Below the pieces are notes generated by a model. The model ran no database searches, was not told where the DNA came from, and was given only the letters and a program-made list of their open reading frames with translations. A stretch of 64,000 nt of DNA from Chamaecyparis obtusa (taxonomy: Eukaryota; Streptophyta; Pinopsida; Cupressales; Cupressaceae): NCBI GenBank assembly GCA_027943335.1, contig BSBK01008416.1:96001-160000 (forward strand), given 5' to 3'. The translations under genes were made by a program, and so were the position numbers. Positions 1-11,409 of this stretch are shown here, piece after piece; position 1 is the stretch's first letter, and each line of letters opens with the position of its first letter.

Positions 1-1080
1 TAGTTTCAATGTTTTTAGTTGCGGTTGACCCAGTTGGCATGTCATCTTAAGCGGTCGTTACAATGTGTTCTAGACATTGCAATGATATCATGTTTATGAC
101 CACATAGGGATCTATTATTATAGATAAAAATATCCTATGATTGGTTCATTCCTATATTTATTTCTTATTCTTAATGACCTGATTAGCAAGATTCAGGTTG
201 CGGTGAATATTTATGGTTTGTATTTTATCATGAAACATTTTTTGATGTTCTTAAATTCATGGCTGACTTCCTTGCATGATTGCACATCATGTTATATCTA
301 TTTTGGAGGTATTATGAGCTTCTAGATGCAAAGCTTGTTTGGTGATGTGGTTCTCTCTAAGGATTAGTTGGGCTTGAGATTGAGAGAAATGAATTTGATT
401 GATTATTGTTATATATTCACAATGGTGAATTTGAAAAGTTGCATGTTGCAAGCTAGCTGAATGTAATTCTTGTTCCGGTTGATAATAACATTTTTTTTTG
501 TGCTATGTGTTGGTAGTCTTTGTTTTGTGTTGTCATTTTCCATTTTGTAATCTCTTGTTGCAAGGTTGGACATCTCAATTTGGGATTTCTCCTCCCTTTT
601 CTACATTAGGTTATGATGAAAATTTAATGCATAGCCCTATTTTCTGATCAATTTTTGTGTGGTTATTGTTATTCATTCCTTGCATAAAGTGAATGTGTAA
701 GGTATTATTAGAATTGAGCTTGAATACACCTTATCTTAGCCTTGTCTTATGAATGTTTACTAAAGGTGATCCTATGCAACAAGGTAAGGTGAGTTCAATT
801 TTTCGTCATGAATGTGGTGATTAAGTTGAGCCTAATCTTTACATAAAAAAAATCATGTGGATGATGTAGAAATCCATGCATATGCCTCTTTGTATAGTGA
901 TGTGAGTGAGATACAATGAAGTTAATTCCTCCAATTTGAGTTTTGTTTAGTTGCATTATTAAGTAAAAATGTTACCTTTTTTGTAAGGTGTAAGAGTCTT
1001 AGAAGGCTCATTCTTATGGTGTGCTTGTGTATGTTATCTTATGTACCTAAATGTTGTATTTCTAGGTGCTAGTTGTGTGA
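1..1080. other. AT-rich stretch without recognisable gene
   Basis: No reading frame longer than about 60 codons has plausible composition, and no LTR ends, primer site or protein domain is visible. The text is T-rich, with several T runs, and resembles the AT-rich non-coding parts of the LTRs elsewhere in the window. I could not align it by eye to any of them. It may be an old LTR remnant or plain intergenic DNA. Confidence 0.5.
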
Positions 1081-1089
1081 TCAAAATGT

Positions 1090-1590
1090 GAGACACTTAT
1101 GTAAACCATTGCACTTGGGAGAATCCATGAATAGGGAAATCTCAAGAAGAAACTTATAGCTTCCTATCTATGACGTGCAAGAATCTAAATATTATGCATA
1201 ATGGCTCTCAAATAAACCTCAATAAGAAACCCTTGTAAGGTGCACCATATAATGGAAGATTCAAAATGATGATGCAAGATGAGAGATCTAAATGAAATGC
1301 AAGAACTAATCTAGAATGCAAATGCAAGAACAGAAAAGAAAAGATTATCTAAGAAGATTACTATACCTCCTAGTTAAGCTATGTTATTTAAGATAAATGC
1401 AATAAGGAAATGATAACCTAAAATGCAAGTAAAATATAGTGGAAGAGAATGGTCTAAGAATGCAAGTAAACAAAATGATAGCATAACAATAACATAAGTC
1501 TAAGAGATCTAGATTATCCAAGAATGAGGAGAAAGTATCCTTTTAAAGATCAATACATGGTGTGAGATTAAGAGGATATCATATTATATT
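1090..1590. repeat. ATGCAA-rich segment, possible outer part of the Tat LTR
   Basis: This stretch is dense in short phrases such as aatgcaag and ctaagaatg. The same style of sequence occurs at about 4550-4800, on the other side of the truncated copia element. That suggests one LTR split by the copia insertion at about 1.6-4.37 kb. The resemblance is of composition and short phrases only; I could not fix a boundary or a target-site duplication. Confidence 0.3.
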
Positions 1591-1599
1591 ATGCTAATA

Positions 1600-2850
1600 T
1601 ATTGTTTTTCTACCTAACATATGATAATGTTAAGTTGGTAAAGCATGGTGATAAAGATTTGAAAATTCGGTAAGATAAGTTGTTTTGGCTATCAAGAAGG
1701 TAAATTCACTTGGTAAGGTAAAGGTAAAAAGATAGGTCACTCAATAAAGGGAAAGGTACTCAAGACACCGAAAAGTGAGGAAAGGTTTAGGCAACGAGAG
1801 TGGTTAACTGAAATTCTAAGGAAGAACACCGAGCAAGGAAAAGATATTAAATAAGGATGAAATCAATATTTAATGATTAGCTATGCCAAGCTAGATGATC
1901 ATCATGATGAGGAGGGTTAGTTATAAGTGATATGAAGTTATGAAAATTAAAGATGAAGATCTATGGAAAGATCTAAGTGGCAAAAAGAGATGGAACAATT
2001 TTAATGAAAAGTTCAAGTTCCTAGGTGAAAAGGAAACATGTTACTGAGATCCGAATTCAAGGTATAATGAAATGAATGGTTAAGATTGACTAAAGGAAAA
2101 TGTAATAGATGAGATTAAGAGGCAAAAAGAATTTATATAAAGGATTATCTTGTATGGACAAATGGATAGAAAATTGAATAGTTGAAGGATTACCGACTAT
2201 TGCAGAGAAGAAGGAACAAAGAGATTCAGAGTGGGAAAATAGTTATTTGATGAATTTTTGATGCCAATGGATGATGATGAATTGAAGTGAAGATTGAAGA
2301 GTGAACCAAGGATATGATATGCAAAGATAGTTGCAAATTTGCAGGTCAATTTTATTACTATTGCCTAGTAGAATTTGTAACAGAGAAATATCTTAACACA
2401 GTGGACTTAATGGTCTTATTGTAAAATCCTTGAGAAAGGTTACATTCTAAAGAGTGTTTAAAACCCTCTAACAAGGCCACTCCTAACAGGTTGAATATCC
2501 TAACATATCTGAGGTAAATCCCTTAATCAGGTCACACCTAACAGTTCTTTTTGTAATCTTTAACTGGATTGGCTCTTAACCAGGTGTAATTTAGAAGAGT
2601 ATTTTTCTTAGTGGGTGACAATTCCCATAGTGGTTTTTCCCAAAGATGGGTTTTCATGTTATATATTGGTATTACATGTTGTGAGTGATTTGTGTGAATG
2701 ATTTACTGATTATTATAGTTTATTTACTATTGGTGGTAAATAGTGAGTTATGTTGTTACTGAGCTACTACCAAGTTAATCAGTAAAATTTTTTTAAGGTA
2801 TTTGTGATCAAGGATTATTGATTCACCCTCCCCCTCTCTGTAATTCAACA
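1600..2850 (+). repeat. 5' LTR of truncated copia element A
   Basis: The right edge is clear. The sequence ends in ttcaaca directly before a tRNA-Met-type primer site. Just inside the edge is a pyrimidine-rich motif, ttcaccctccccctctctg, that recurs in the LTRs of elements C, D and G. Around 2460-2560, phrases such as ccctctaacaaggccactcc match, in the same relative place, the reverse strand of G's LTR. The left edge is a guess from G's LTR length of about 1.25 kb. GGTAA-rich text near 1650-1760 matches the CTCGGTAA-rich part of G's LTR. No 3' LTR partner is present. Confidence 0.55.
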
Positions 2851-2864
2851 ATTGGTATCGGAGC
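2851..2864 (+). other. Primer binding site of copia A
   Basis: attggtatcggagc follows the LTR end at once. It differs by one base (A to G) from the usual plant primer site complementary to the 3' end of initiator methionine tRNA. It marks the start of minus-strand DNA synthesis and fixes the element's orientation as +. Confidence 0.8.
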
Positions 2865-2913
2865 TAAGTACTCTAAAGAGATAAGTTTAAATACTTGAGT
2901 AAAAGATCCAAAA

Positions 2914-4372
2914 ATGTATAGGAGAGAAGTACTTGAGTTGAACAAACAAAGTTTCCCAACATGGAAAAGAAGAATGAGATTGTATCTGTCTGGGATTGGA
3001 GATTCTACAATGCATCAAATTGAAAATGAATATACACCACCGCCTACTAGACCTTTGACAATTGATCAGATGAGAGAAAAGAAGGAACACAAATCAGTTA
3101 TGATAGAGATTGCTTCTTCCCTCTCTAATGTTGAATTTAATGATATAATAAGGATTGTGTTAACTCAAAAGAAATGTGGGACAAGATTACACTTATCTAT
3201 GGAGGAGATCAACATGTACAAAATGACAAAGTTTATAGTTTGAGAGGAAAATATGATGAGATGAGAATGAAAGATGGAGAGAACATCACACAATATAGCA
3301 TTTGAATCAAGGAAGTTGTTAGTGCCATCAGAGGTGTTGGTGGATCACTGACTATGAAGAAGTGGTATGTAAAATCTTGAGAACTTTGTCTTCTAATTAT
3401 GATATTATAGTATCTATAATTCATGAATTGAGATCTATACCAACTAATGTTTTTACTCTTGAAGTCTGAATCAGTAAGATGCTTGCATTTGATTTAAGTA
3501 ATTACGATAATAGTGTATCGACTATTGAGGTTTCCTTCAAGTCATCTATGAGCATTGGAACATCAAGAAGAGAAAGAGAAAATCATAGAAATTCATATCA
3601 AAATGAGTATGACAGTATCTTGACCGAAGAGAAAGAGAAAGAAGAATTTGAAGCATTGCTGGCTAACCGACTACCTAGCGGCAAAGGAAAGTATAAAGGC
3701 AAGTTACCATTGAAATGTTTCAATTGTAATAAGACTAGACATATTGCATCTAGATGTCCTAACAATGACATAAATGATAATAATGATAAAAGAGAGAACC
3801 GACACCAAAGATTCAGATATTTTAAGGACAAAGGAAAGAAGTCTTGTTACCTAGCTAAGGAAGGTGTAACTGATGATGAATCTGATGATACCAAAGAAGG
3901 ATATGAAGTTGTATTTGTTGTAGTAAAGGAAGAATTAGATGAAGATGAAAAAGAAATTTTGTCTCATGTAAGTAAACCAGACCCTTATATTATTGATAGT
4001 GGTTGTTCACATCATATGACTAGTGATATTGATAAGTTTGAGAACCTAGAAGTGTATGATAGAGGATTTGTCAGATTTGGAAATGATGCTCCATGTCCTG
4101 TGAAAGGTAAAGGATCTATTGTATTGTATGAAAAGATGAGATGTAATGATGCATATTGGGTTAGAGGACTAAACTATAATTTGTTGAGTGTTTGACTATT
4201 GAACAATACTGGCCACTGACTGGAATTTCATAGCAGAAAAGTTAAGATCTATGGTGCTAATGGAGATCTAATTAGAACAAGAGGACAATCAAGAGGCAAT
4301 TTACTTTATCTTGATACTAATGCAAAGAGTTGCTTGTTTGCTAAAACTGAAGATGGATGGTGTTTACAACTG
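2914..4372 (+). pseudogene. Copia A gag-protease fragment, truncated
   Basis: This is the start of a copia polyprotein. It begins 50 bases after the primer site with a gag N-terminus that matches the gag of element G along its length (shared MRLYL/MRLHL, IGDS, IEIASSLS/IDIASALS). A frame change occurs between 3243 and 3479. The next part has a CCHC knuckle (CFNCNKTRHIASRC) and the aspartic protease signature IDSGCSHHMT near 3990-4025. It continues into the pre-integrase region (NGDLIRTRG, about 4260). A stop lies near 4195. Homology ends abruptly at about 4360, where G would have the integrase zinc-binding histidines. Integrase, reverse transcriptase and the 3' LTR are missing, so this is a dead, 3'-truncated copy. 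Confidence 0.85.
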
Positions 4373-5356
4373 AACGTGGACCTCTAATTCAGCCATAGAC
4401 TTCAACATGGTCATTGCTCATAAGCTAATTATGAAAATGAATATGAATTATTCACTTCGCAAAAATACATGAATTGACCTATTGCCTCCTATTTAGATGG
4501 GGTTTTGAATCACTCTCAGAATTGAGAGCCCAACAACCATAGACCAAGCTCTAAAATGGAGGATTTAAATGCTAAGAAAATGATTTCAATTGAAATGAAT
4601 TAAGCTATCACGAAAATGCAAAAATAATCTAAGAATGAGGATGCAAAGTCAATCTAAAGCTTGTAATAAATGAAATTACTCTACTAACATAATAAGAAAA
4701 CTAGACTAAAGCATGAGAATGCAACATTATGCCAAAATGAGACTATTCTAAAATGCAATATGAAAGTAGCTTTTGAATGCAAAGGTGAGAAAACAATTTG
4801 CTATAGTTTTGATACTCAAAAATTTCCTTCTCAAATGAGGAAAAAGAGGTCTCTCATATAGAAGAGCCCAGGTGGAGACTGAAGAGTTTCTTGCAAAGAA
4901 ATGGTCGACCCTTCATCTCCTTGGTGGGAGGTGAAACAAATTGGGGGGATTATTTAATAAAATAAATGAAATATTTCCACATGGGTGACCTTCCTAATTT
5001 CTTGAATAATTAAATTCAAGTGAGAATATCTCATTGATAGAACTAAATAATTATTTAATTCCTTTTGATGTGCATTACCTAAAAGGGGTGGAATTAATTT
5101 AACTAAAGTGTTAGAACTTTATAATTAAATTAATTAATCATAGGGATTATTTAGCTGATAACTATCGACATTTAGGAATTAAATATAGTATTTGATTAAT
5201 GCAAATAAATAGGGTTTTTTGCATTTGACACTAGGTCAAGTAAAGTCAATTAGAAGCCATAATTGCCTAGTACAATAGGACTTTGATGATGTAGAAATTC
5301 AAAGAAATGCACCAAAATTGATTAGAATTGCAAGGTGTCAATTTTGGGGTATTACA
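4373..5356 (-). repeat. 3' LTR of the Tat gypsy element (boundary on one side only)
   Basis: The right edge is defined on the minus strand by a polypurine tract followed by TGTAATACCCC, a common plant gypsy LTR start; on the + strand this reads ggggtattaca, ending at 5356. Leftward lies AT-rich non-coding sequence up to the broken end of copia A. The left edge is set only by where copia A stops, and part of the LTR may continue at 1.09-1.59 kb. No matching 5' LTR was found next to the Tat gag, so it cannot be confirmed by a pair. Confidence 0.5.
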
Positions 5357-5370
5357 TTTTGCCCCTCTTT
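5357..5370 (-). other. Polypurine tract of the Tat element
   Basis: On the minus strand this reads aaagaggggcaaaa and abuts the LTR start. It is the expected plus-strand primer site of a minus-oriented LTR retrotransposon and agrees with the orientation of the pol genes at 11-18 kb. Confidence 0.6.
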
Positions 5371-5414
5371 GAATTGATGTGCGAGCAACATGTTGATTCA
5401 AATAATAGTCTGAT

Positions 5415-5905
5415 GTGACAATTGATGAGGTTTTTAGGATTATCTCCAAAATGGAGCTTAATTCTCAAAAGTTGAGGTTAGATCACCAAGACACCGATCA
5501 GATCGAGTTGTAGAACCATCTCCAGAATGAAGCTTGATTCTCCAAAGCCTAAGTTATCTTGTGAAGACATCAGTTGGATTACCACTTTAGAGAAGAATGT
5601 CCCCAGAACGAGGCTCAATCTTTTAAGAGTCAGGGTTAGATTGCACCAATACCCATTGATCATATGATAATTGATGTAGATTTCAGGACTATCTCAAGAA
5701 TGAAGCTTAGTCCTTCGAGACTTGGGTTAGATTACCCAGATAATGGTAAAAGAGAGTTTTTGAGAGCCATCCCTAGAATGAAGCTTGACTTTTAGGAATT
5801 AGGGTTAGATTTCCGCAATACCTAATGAGATTTCAAGAACCATCTCTAGAACAAAGCTTGATCCTCAAGGATCCAAGTTAGATTGCTCAGATACCTAAAA
5901 AATAG
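5415..5905. repeat. Degenerate tandem repeat, about six units of 80-85 bp
   Basis: Recurring phrases (ccatctccagaatgaagctt, a short run ending in cttgattctc, then gggttagatt and gatacc) appear near 5430, 5513, 5597, 5682, 5766 and 5842. Units are diverged but keep the same order of phrases. The array lies between the antisense PMD gene and the 3' LTR. Tandem repeats in the untranslated region between integrase and the 3' LTR are typical of Tat-lineage elements. No coding role is apparent. Confidence 0.8.
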
Positions 5906-6480
5906 ATGACAAGATGCGAGGCACATAGATGCCCCTAGTGATGAGATGCCCCGAGCGATGAGGACTTTTGATTCAGATCAAACTAATTTGAGAATTGATT
6001 CGATAAGATTCAATGATGTAATCATCCTACCTCCTCGGGAGCGAAATCGAAAGATGACATGTTAGAAAGATGATTGATAGCAAAAGGTTGTAGATAGAGA
6101 CAAAATTGAAGATCTGGAAGAACTCAGAACAGATTATGGAAGATCGAGAAGATCTGGAAGTGATCTGAAGTGATTTGGAGATCTTGTTGACTAAGTTTGA
6201 CCATGGTTGACTAGAATTGACTAGAGTTGAATTTCGATGAAAAAGATGAAGGAGATGATAAAATGATGATGAGATGAGATTCTGATAAGAAAACCTCACC
6301 AAAAGGTTGACTACACAAGCATCTGATCATGTTGATCCTAGAAATTTAAAATGCAATTTTGAGCTATCTAGAGATGTCAGATTTCAATATCGATCCTCAA
6401 AATGGATTTAGAGCGGTCGATTTAGCTAAAGGTGAATTTTTTGTGCAAAACGGAGCACTTTTGAAAATTAGGTTAAAACC

Positions 6481-6489
6481 TATATAAGG
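6481..6489 (+). promoter_or_regulatory. TATA-like box upstream of the PMD gene
   Basis: tatataagg lies about 660 bases before the first in-frame ATG of the + strand PMD gene. It is followed by a leader without long reading frames. The sequence fits a plant TATA box and its position suits an independent promoter for the gene that runs against the host retrotransposon. Transcription is inferred only. Confidence 0.4.
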
Positions 6490-6734
6490 CCCGGAATGGT
6501 CATTTTCAATTCATTATTCACTTTTGTCTTTTAGTGATTTTGAGAGCTCTGAGTGAGATGGAGAATGTGCCAGTTAGATCACATAGATTTGAACTCTCCT
6601 AAAAACATAGCTATCCAGCAGACTATGACCCACTTGTGAGTAGTCGAAAACCCAACTTGCATTTCAAGTTTTTAACACTTTTTAGAGATTTATGCTAGTT
6701 TTTAGGGTTTTTTAAACTTTTCCTACCAAATTTT

Positions 6735-6965
6735 GCATGAGGAAATAGTTTCCTCATGTAAACCTAGGTTGCATCTTGCATGAGGAAAGACCCAAAGAGG
6801 GCTTCCTCGCATGGGACACCTCCATGGACTCACGTGAGGTGGTCGTCAATGCTACATAAGAAACCCTCCTCAGTGAGGATTTCTTGCGCGAGCTGAGATA
6901 AAGTCTCACGCGACTTCAAAAGCTCACGTGAGGATTCTACTTCCTCGTGCAGGAAACTATTGTAG
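6735..6965. repeat. CACGTG / GCATGAGGAAA repeat cluster in PMD leader
   Basis: Short repeats including gcatgaggaaa (near 6740 and 6775), cctcgcatg and two ctcacgtgagg copies (CACGTG at 6831-6836 and 6925-6930) are packed in about 230 bases. The core is a palindromic G-box-like hexamer. A related cluster lies at about 28040-28160, upstream of the Tat gag. It could be a protein-binding array or RNA hairpins in the leader; the sequence does not decide. Confidence 0.6.
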
Positions 6966-7146
6966 AGTTTTTAGAGTGTTTGTCCAAATTGCATCAAAAT
7001 TACGTAAGTTCAGCCAAGTAGAGCATGTAATAGGTAGTTTAGAATAGGTGCATAGTTTCAATTACTATTTTTACTTTGAGAACCATCATGATTGAGATAC
7101 TGATCAAGTGTCATCACTTGCATTATAGGTTGACTTCTGAAACATC

Positions 7147-8983
7147 ATGTTTCGATCTCATCATCTAGTCATAGTGGAGCTAGTGCAGTGACTAGATGAC
7201 ACAGAGGGTGCACATATCGACGGATAAGGATTGGCCTTTCTATGTGATATACCCGACATCCAGGTAAATCATAGACTACTAGGTGCATTAGTTGAGCATT
7301 TCAACTCAAAGATGAACACATTCCACTTACCACAAGGGGAGATGACCGTCACCCCAAAGGAAATCTATAGGATTCTGAGAGTACCCTTCCACGATGCACA
7401 CATGGAGTATGATGTGCAGTCGAGAGTGGACACTTGGGCACTACAGGCCATATTTTAGGATGAGCTGGTGATGGGTTGGTCCATCATGTGGGAGGAGTTG
7501 GTCAACTGATATGGTGTAGAGCATAGATTAGCCATTGTTCTAGCAATGTTTATAGGCTGTTATCTTATGCCAGATCAAGGACAACATAGTCTAGAGTGCG
7601 GCTGGGGGTGCATGTTGCAGTGGATGTTATATAGACCACCCATGAGATTCAGATGGGGTGAGAGTATGCTATCCCAGATGTATCATGAGATGCATGAGAT
7701 CATGTATCGAGGTTCTCAAACCATGCCACAGGAGTTTTTGATCTTCAGAAATGGGCTTGGGAGCATCTCCTCATATGTAGGTCAGTGTTTCATGGTATCA
7801 GATAGCCATGTGAGCCTTATATATATAGGTATGCCGGACTAATGACCTAGCTAGCACTGGGTAAAACTGAGTAGTGGTGAGCATAGATAGATGGCATGGT
7901 TGTAGTGGTCTGGTGACCATGGGTAGCGACATAGGTATGGGATGATGCCTAACATGAGCTCCCACACATGTTTTTCTCACATCCTCTGATCAGGTGTACC
8001 ATTAGCATTATTAAGAGATTCCCTCTATCACAGGTCTTGAGGTAGTTTGGTAGGCCTCAAGACATATCACAAGAGTACTACACCTATGCTCACTTCTCCA
8101 ATGAGGTGAAGAAGGGATGAAAGTTGAGGTTAGATCAAGGACATTGTATGATTGAGGCATGAGTACCACCATCTTGGTGGGAATATCTAGCAAGGGTTAC
8201 AGATGCAGGGATGGTTCTAGCATATAGGGATCATTTATTGGTGCATCCATACCCTAGATTTATAGACCCTATTGGTATGGTTACCAGGAAAAAAAGTTGG
8301 TGCAGTTGCCACCGCAATAGTAGCAGGTAGCTCAGCAACAACCTACACAACAACAACCCACACAACAATAGGTTGTATAGCTATAGCCTACACAATAGTA
8401 GGTTGGACAACAACAATAGGTACTTAGATGGAGGACTGGATAGACTCCCATTCCTCCCAGGAAGATGGGCATAGATTCAGGTGCGGGTCCCAGTGGTAGT
8501 CAGGATAGATCCACTAGTAAGAGGACTATGGATACATCACAACAACAACCTCCTAACAAGGAGGAAAAAATTGAGGACACCAATATGTAGGATCAGGTTG
8601 CATAGGGACCACCCCCAGGAGATTAGGGTGCATGGTTGGAGGAGGCTATATGGAAGACCTGAGATAGGGTCTGGTAGGTGCAGAGAGAGAGGGACGTACA
8701 AGTCACCATCTGGGATACCCAGATAGGAGAGATGGATAGAGAGATCTGAGGGTTTCAAGATGACCTAGAGAGGTCACAGATTGAGACTCATTATGAGGCT
8801 ACCCAGGCATCTTATTACTATGCAACATATGTCGGTGTAGTTCTAGATTTAGTGGTGTAAGTTCCATAGTTTTCAGAGTATGCTGGGGCACCATCATTTC
8901 CACATGGGCCTCCACCACAGGGACCAACATAGGGAGACATGCCTCCACCTCCACTTCCTTCAGGTGGTGATGGGAAGAGTTAG
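7147..8983 (+). pseudogene. Plant mobile domain (PMD) protein, antisense gene of the Tat element
   Basis: From the ATG at 7147 the frame reads through stops into a recognisable PMD N-terminus: LLGALVEHF, then TFHLPQGEMTVTPKEIYRIL, the usual PMD signature. After a frame change near 7745 the family's tryptophan-rich motif appears (KWAWEHLLICR), and further on HFSNEVKKG. The C-terminal third (8290-8983) is Gln/Pro-rich (QQPTQQQPTQQ, MPPPPLPSGG), ending in TAG at 8981-8983. At least a dozen stops are present, many being TAG within CAA/CAG runs. PMD proteins include host MAIN/MAIL1 and many transposon-borne relatives. Here the gene runs opposite to the Tat pol genes, between integrase and the 3' LTR and flanked by tandem arrays, so it is most likely a transposon-carried copy. 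It is dead in this form. Confidence 0.78.
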
Positions 8984-9073
8984 ATTAGGAGATATACCAT
9001 GATGATACATTGTAGCCCATTTTTGATAGACTGTTCTCGAGTAGCACCATTTTTGTGTACACTAACATTCCAT

Positions 9074-9075
<2 letters not shown>

Positions 9076-9155
<80 letters not shown>
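9076..9155. repeat. (AT)40 microsatellite
   Basis: An uninterrupted alternation of A and T for 80 bases starts after cattg and ends before gagctc. It lies just downstream of the PMD gene. Open frames of Ile-Tyr repeats on both strands across it are artefacts. A perfect array of this length is probably young and polymorphic. Confidence 0.98.
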
Positions 9156-9158
<3 letters not shown>

Positions 9159-10430
9159 CTCATCTTTTGATATCATTGTACATGTTACATATTTCTTTGG
9201 AGGTTTATGCTTTATGAGATGTTTCCTATATGATTAGATGAGTAGATAGACATGAGATACACATGGTTTCTTTATGAATATGCAAATGAATGTGCACATG
9301 TTTTATATGGTATATATGTATGCAATGTGAAATGTAGTGATAGATAAATGCAATGTATGATTTGATTTATGCTTATTATGGATGCACATGTATATGGATA
9401 TGTAGATGTAAATGTATTTAAATGAGTTTATGATAATGCACTTTGTGAATGCAATGGAAATGCAATGTAAATGGTACTAATCATCTCTTGTAGGATGTTG
9501 CAATATACGACAGGTACTAACCAAAAGAATGTTTGAAGATCGAGAGTGAGGATCAGACACTTGTATAGTCAAGATGAACCCAAGACATGAGATCAAAACC
9601 CTCAGTGAATAGATCCAGAAGAGAACAATGAAGTGAGTATTAAAGCACATTCTCTATGCAAGCCTAAGCTAGATGCAATCCTTAGGACTTAGTTGTTGGA
9701 CCCATTGAATAATTATTATCAAAGAGTTTTTTAGTACTGAACAATTGTAGGATGTCATAAAACCCTCACTAATATTGGAATCATGAGAATATGAATATGA
9801 AATTGTTCTTAGATTTTTTAGTATGAGGTATAAGCATTAAGGCACAAGAAGCCAGAATGACCTGAACACCTATTCCTTTTGATTTAGCAAGTTAACATAA
9901 GCATCAAAGCACAGTTGCTAGAATGACCTGAATTTTTCTTGCTTACAAACATGCTAGACATGCGAGAGTTCATCCTTTTTCCAAGTGAATGGTAAGCATA
10001 TCAAAGGTGCTTGCAGTGACCCTTATGTTCACTTCGTAGGACAAGCATCAGAAATTTCACTTGTAGCAGAAAGAAGTCACTCAAACATACAAGGAGAAGA
10101 ACCAACCTTACCAAAGTTTCCATATAAAAGGAGTCAAGGTACACATGGCCATCCAACATGAGATGAAGGCTCTCATAGTGGACACCCCTCTTATATGGAT
10201 CCTTTGGATCATTGGAACTAAACTAGCAAACATAAAGCAAAGAAAAGATCATGCCCCTAATCTTCACTTCTCTCGATCAAGATAGATGTCTTTGAGTTTC
10301 TTGAGGAGGAATGATAAAGAAAAAGAAAAAGAACACAAAAGGAAAGCTCAACATGTCTTAGAGAGTTACAAATCTAGTTTTCAGTTTCAATTTGAGTTTT
10401 AGTTTGAATGGATTGATGTCAGATCAAAAG
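9156..10430. other. Non-coding 3' region of the Tat element
   Basis: No coding potential is seen. Between 9240 and 9480 the text is rich in atgcaatg and aaatg phrases. Near 9832 and 9900 a unit of about 70 bases is repeated, each copy carrying taagcat, aagcacaag and agaatgacctgaa. The region lies between the PMD gene and the tandem array at 10.47 kb and belongs to the long untranslated tail of the Tat element. Confidence 0.5.
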
Positions 10431-10465
10431 TATATAGAGTGAGAAGTCTCAACAGGATGGCAATA

Positions 10466-10880
10466 GTAGACAAACACAATGAGAACCACTAGTGACTAAC
10501 ACGAGAGATAGTCTCAAGGAGAAAAGAGAGTGCTAAACAAAGTATTAGTAGATAGACATAGTGAGGACCACTGGTGATTGATACAAGAAAGATCCTTGAG
10601 AGAGAGATCTGATTACGAATAAAACATCAGTAGATAGATGTAGTGAGAACCACTGGTGACTATTGTATGAGGGATCCTCAAGAAGAGAGATTTGAGTGAT
10701 AGTTAGGTATCAGTAGGTATACACATTGAGAATCACTGGTGACTGATACACAAGAGATCCCCAAGGAGAGAAATCTAAATAATAGCTAGGCATAAGTAGG
10801 TAGACATAGTGAGAACCACCAGTGATAATGCAAGGAAAATCCTCTGAAAATGACAGGACAATGCCCCCTAGACTAGGAAG
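10466..10880. repeat. Tandem array, five units of about 82 bp
   Basis: Units start near 10467, 10548, 10629, 10711 and 10795 with agtagatagacatagtgag-like text, followed by accactggtgact, then an agatcctc/aagagagat phrase. Period and order are conserved with many substitutions. The array lies downstream of the Tat integrase in the element's sense, where Tat-lineage elements commonly carry tandem repeats. It differs in sequence from the array at 5.4-5.9 kb but has a similar period. Confidence 0.85.
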
Positions 10881-11065
10881 GTACCCCCAAGTGTGAGTAG
10901 TTTCAATCCATGTAGAGTCGAGCATAATCTCAAAAATAAATGAGAGCGAATGCATGAGCTAGCAAACTAAAGCAGGAAACAAGAAAGAAAACTAAAGCAG
11001 GAAAACAAGGAGCAGCTACATAGAGCCAGATGGTGCTGAAAGAGGTATAGATTTGTGGAACAAGA

Positions 11066-11335
11066 GGTGCTTGTTTACCAGGTTTTCACCATCTTGGAAA
11101 AGATTCTATTTTTGCTACCATGACACCTGTTTGCCAAGTTTTCATCAATGGCACATTATTTTGTACTTTTCTCTTTTTTGACTTTTTTTGTATTTTTTGA
11201 ATTTTCATTTTTTTTTTATATTTTGAATTTTTCATTTTTTTTGGTATTATTAAGGTGCCTGTTTACCAAGTTTTCACTAGGATAATAGATACATCAAAGA
11301 ACCTATTTACCAAGTTTTCACTAAGATGATCATTT
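11066..11335. repeat. Repeated gtttaccaagttttcac phrase in T-rich spacer
   Basis: Four copies of a 17-20 base phrase, tgtttaccaagttttcac with small changes, occur near 11069, 11127, 11253 and 11303. They are separated by poly-T-rich text. They directly follow the Tat integrase 3' end on the minus strand and may form part of the 3' untranslated region. Confidence 0.7.
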
Positions 11336-11409
11336 TTTTTAGGACATTTTACAATTTTTTAGGATTTTTTCATAATAGAGTATGTACAGGAGCACACGGA
11401 AAATGTCTC

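Noticed and set aside
8481..8758. Overlapping open frames on both strands near the PMD C-terminus
   Set aside because: They are out of phase with the PMD reading and lack recognisable features; they are shadows of its Gln/Pro-rich tail.
7147..8983. PMD gene as a host MAIN/MAIL-type gene
   Set aside because: It has many stops, sits inside Tat element sequence and has transposon-like surroundings; an expressed host gene would be intact.
8985..9237. Ile-Tyr repeat frames on both strands
   Set aside because: Artefacts of the (AT)40 microsatellite.
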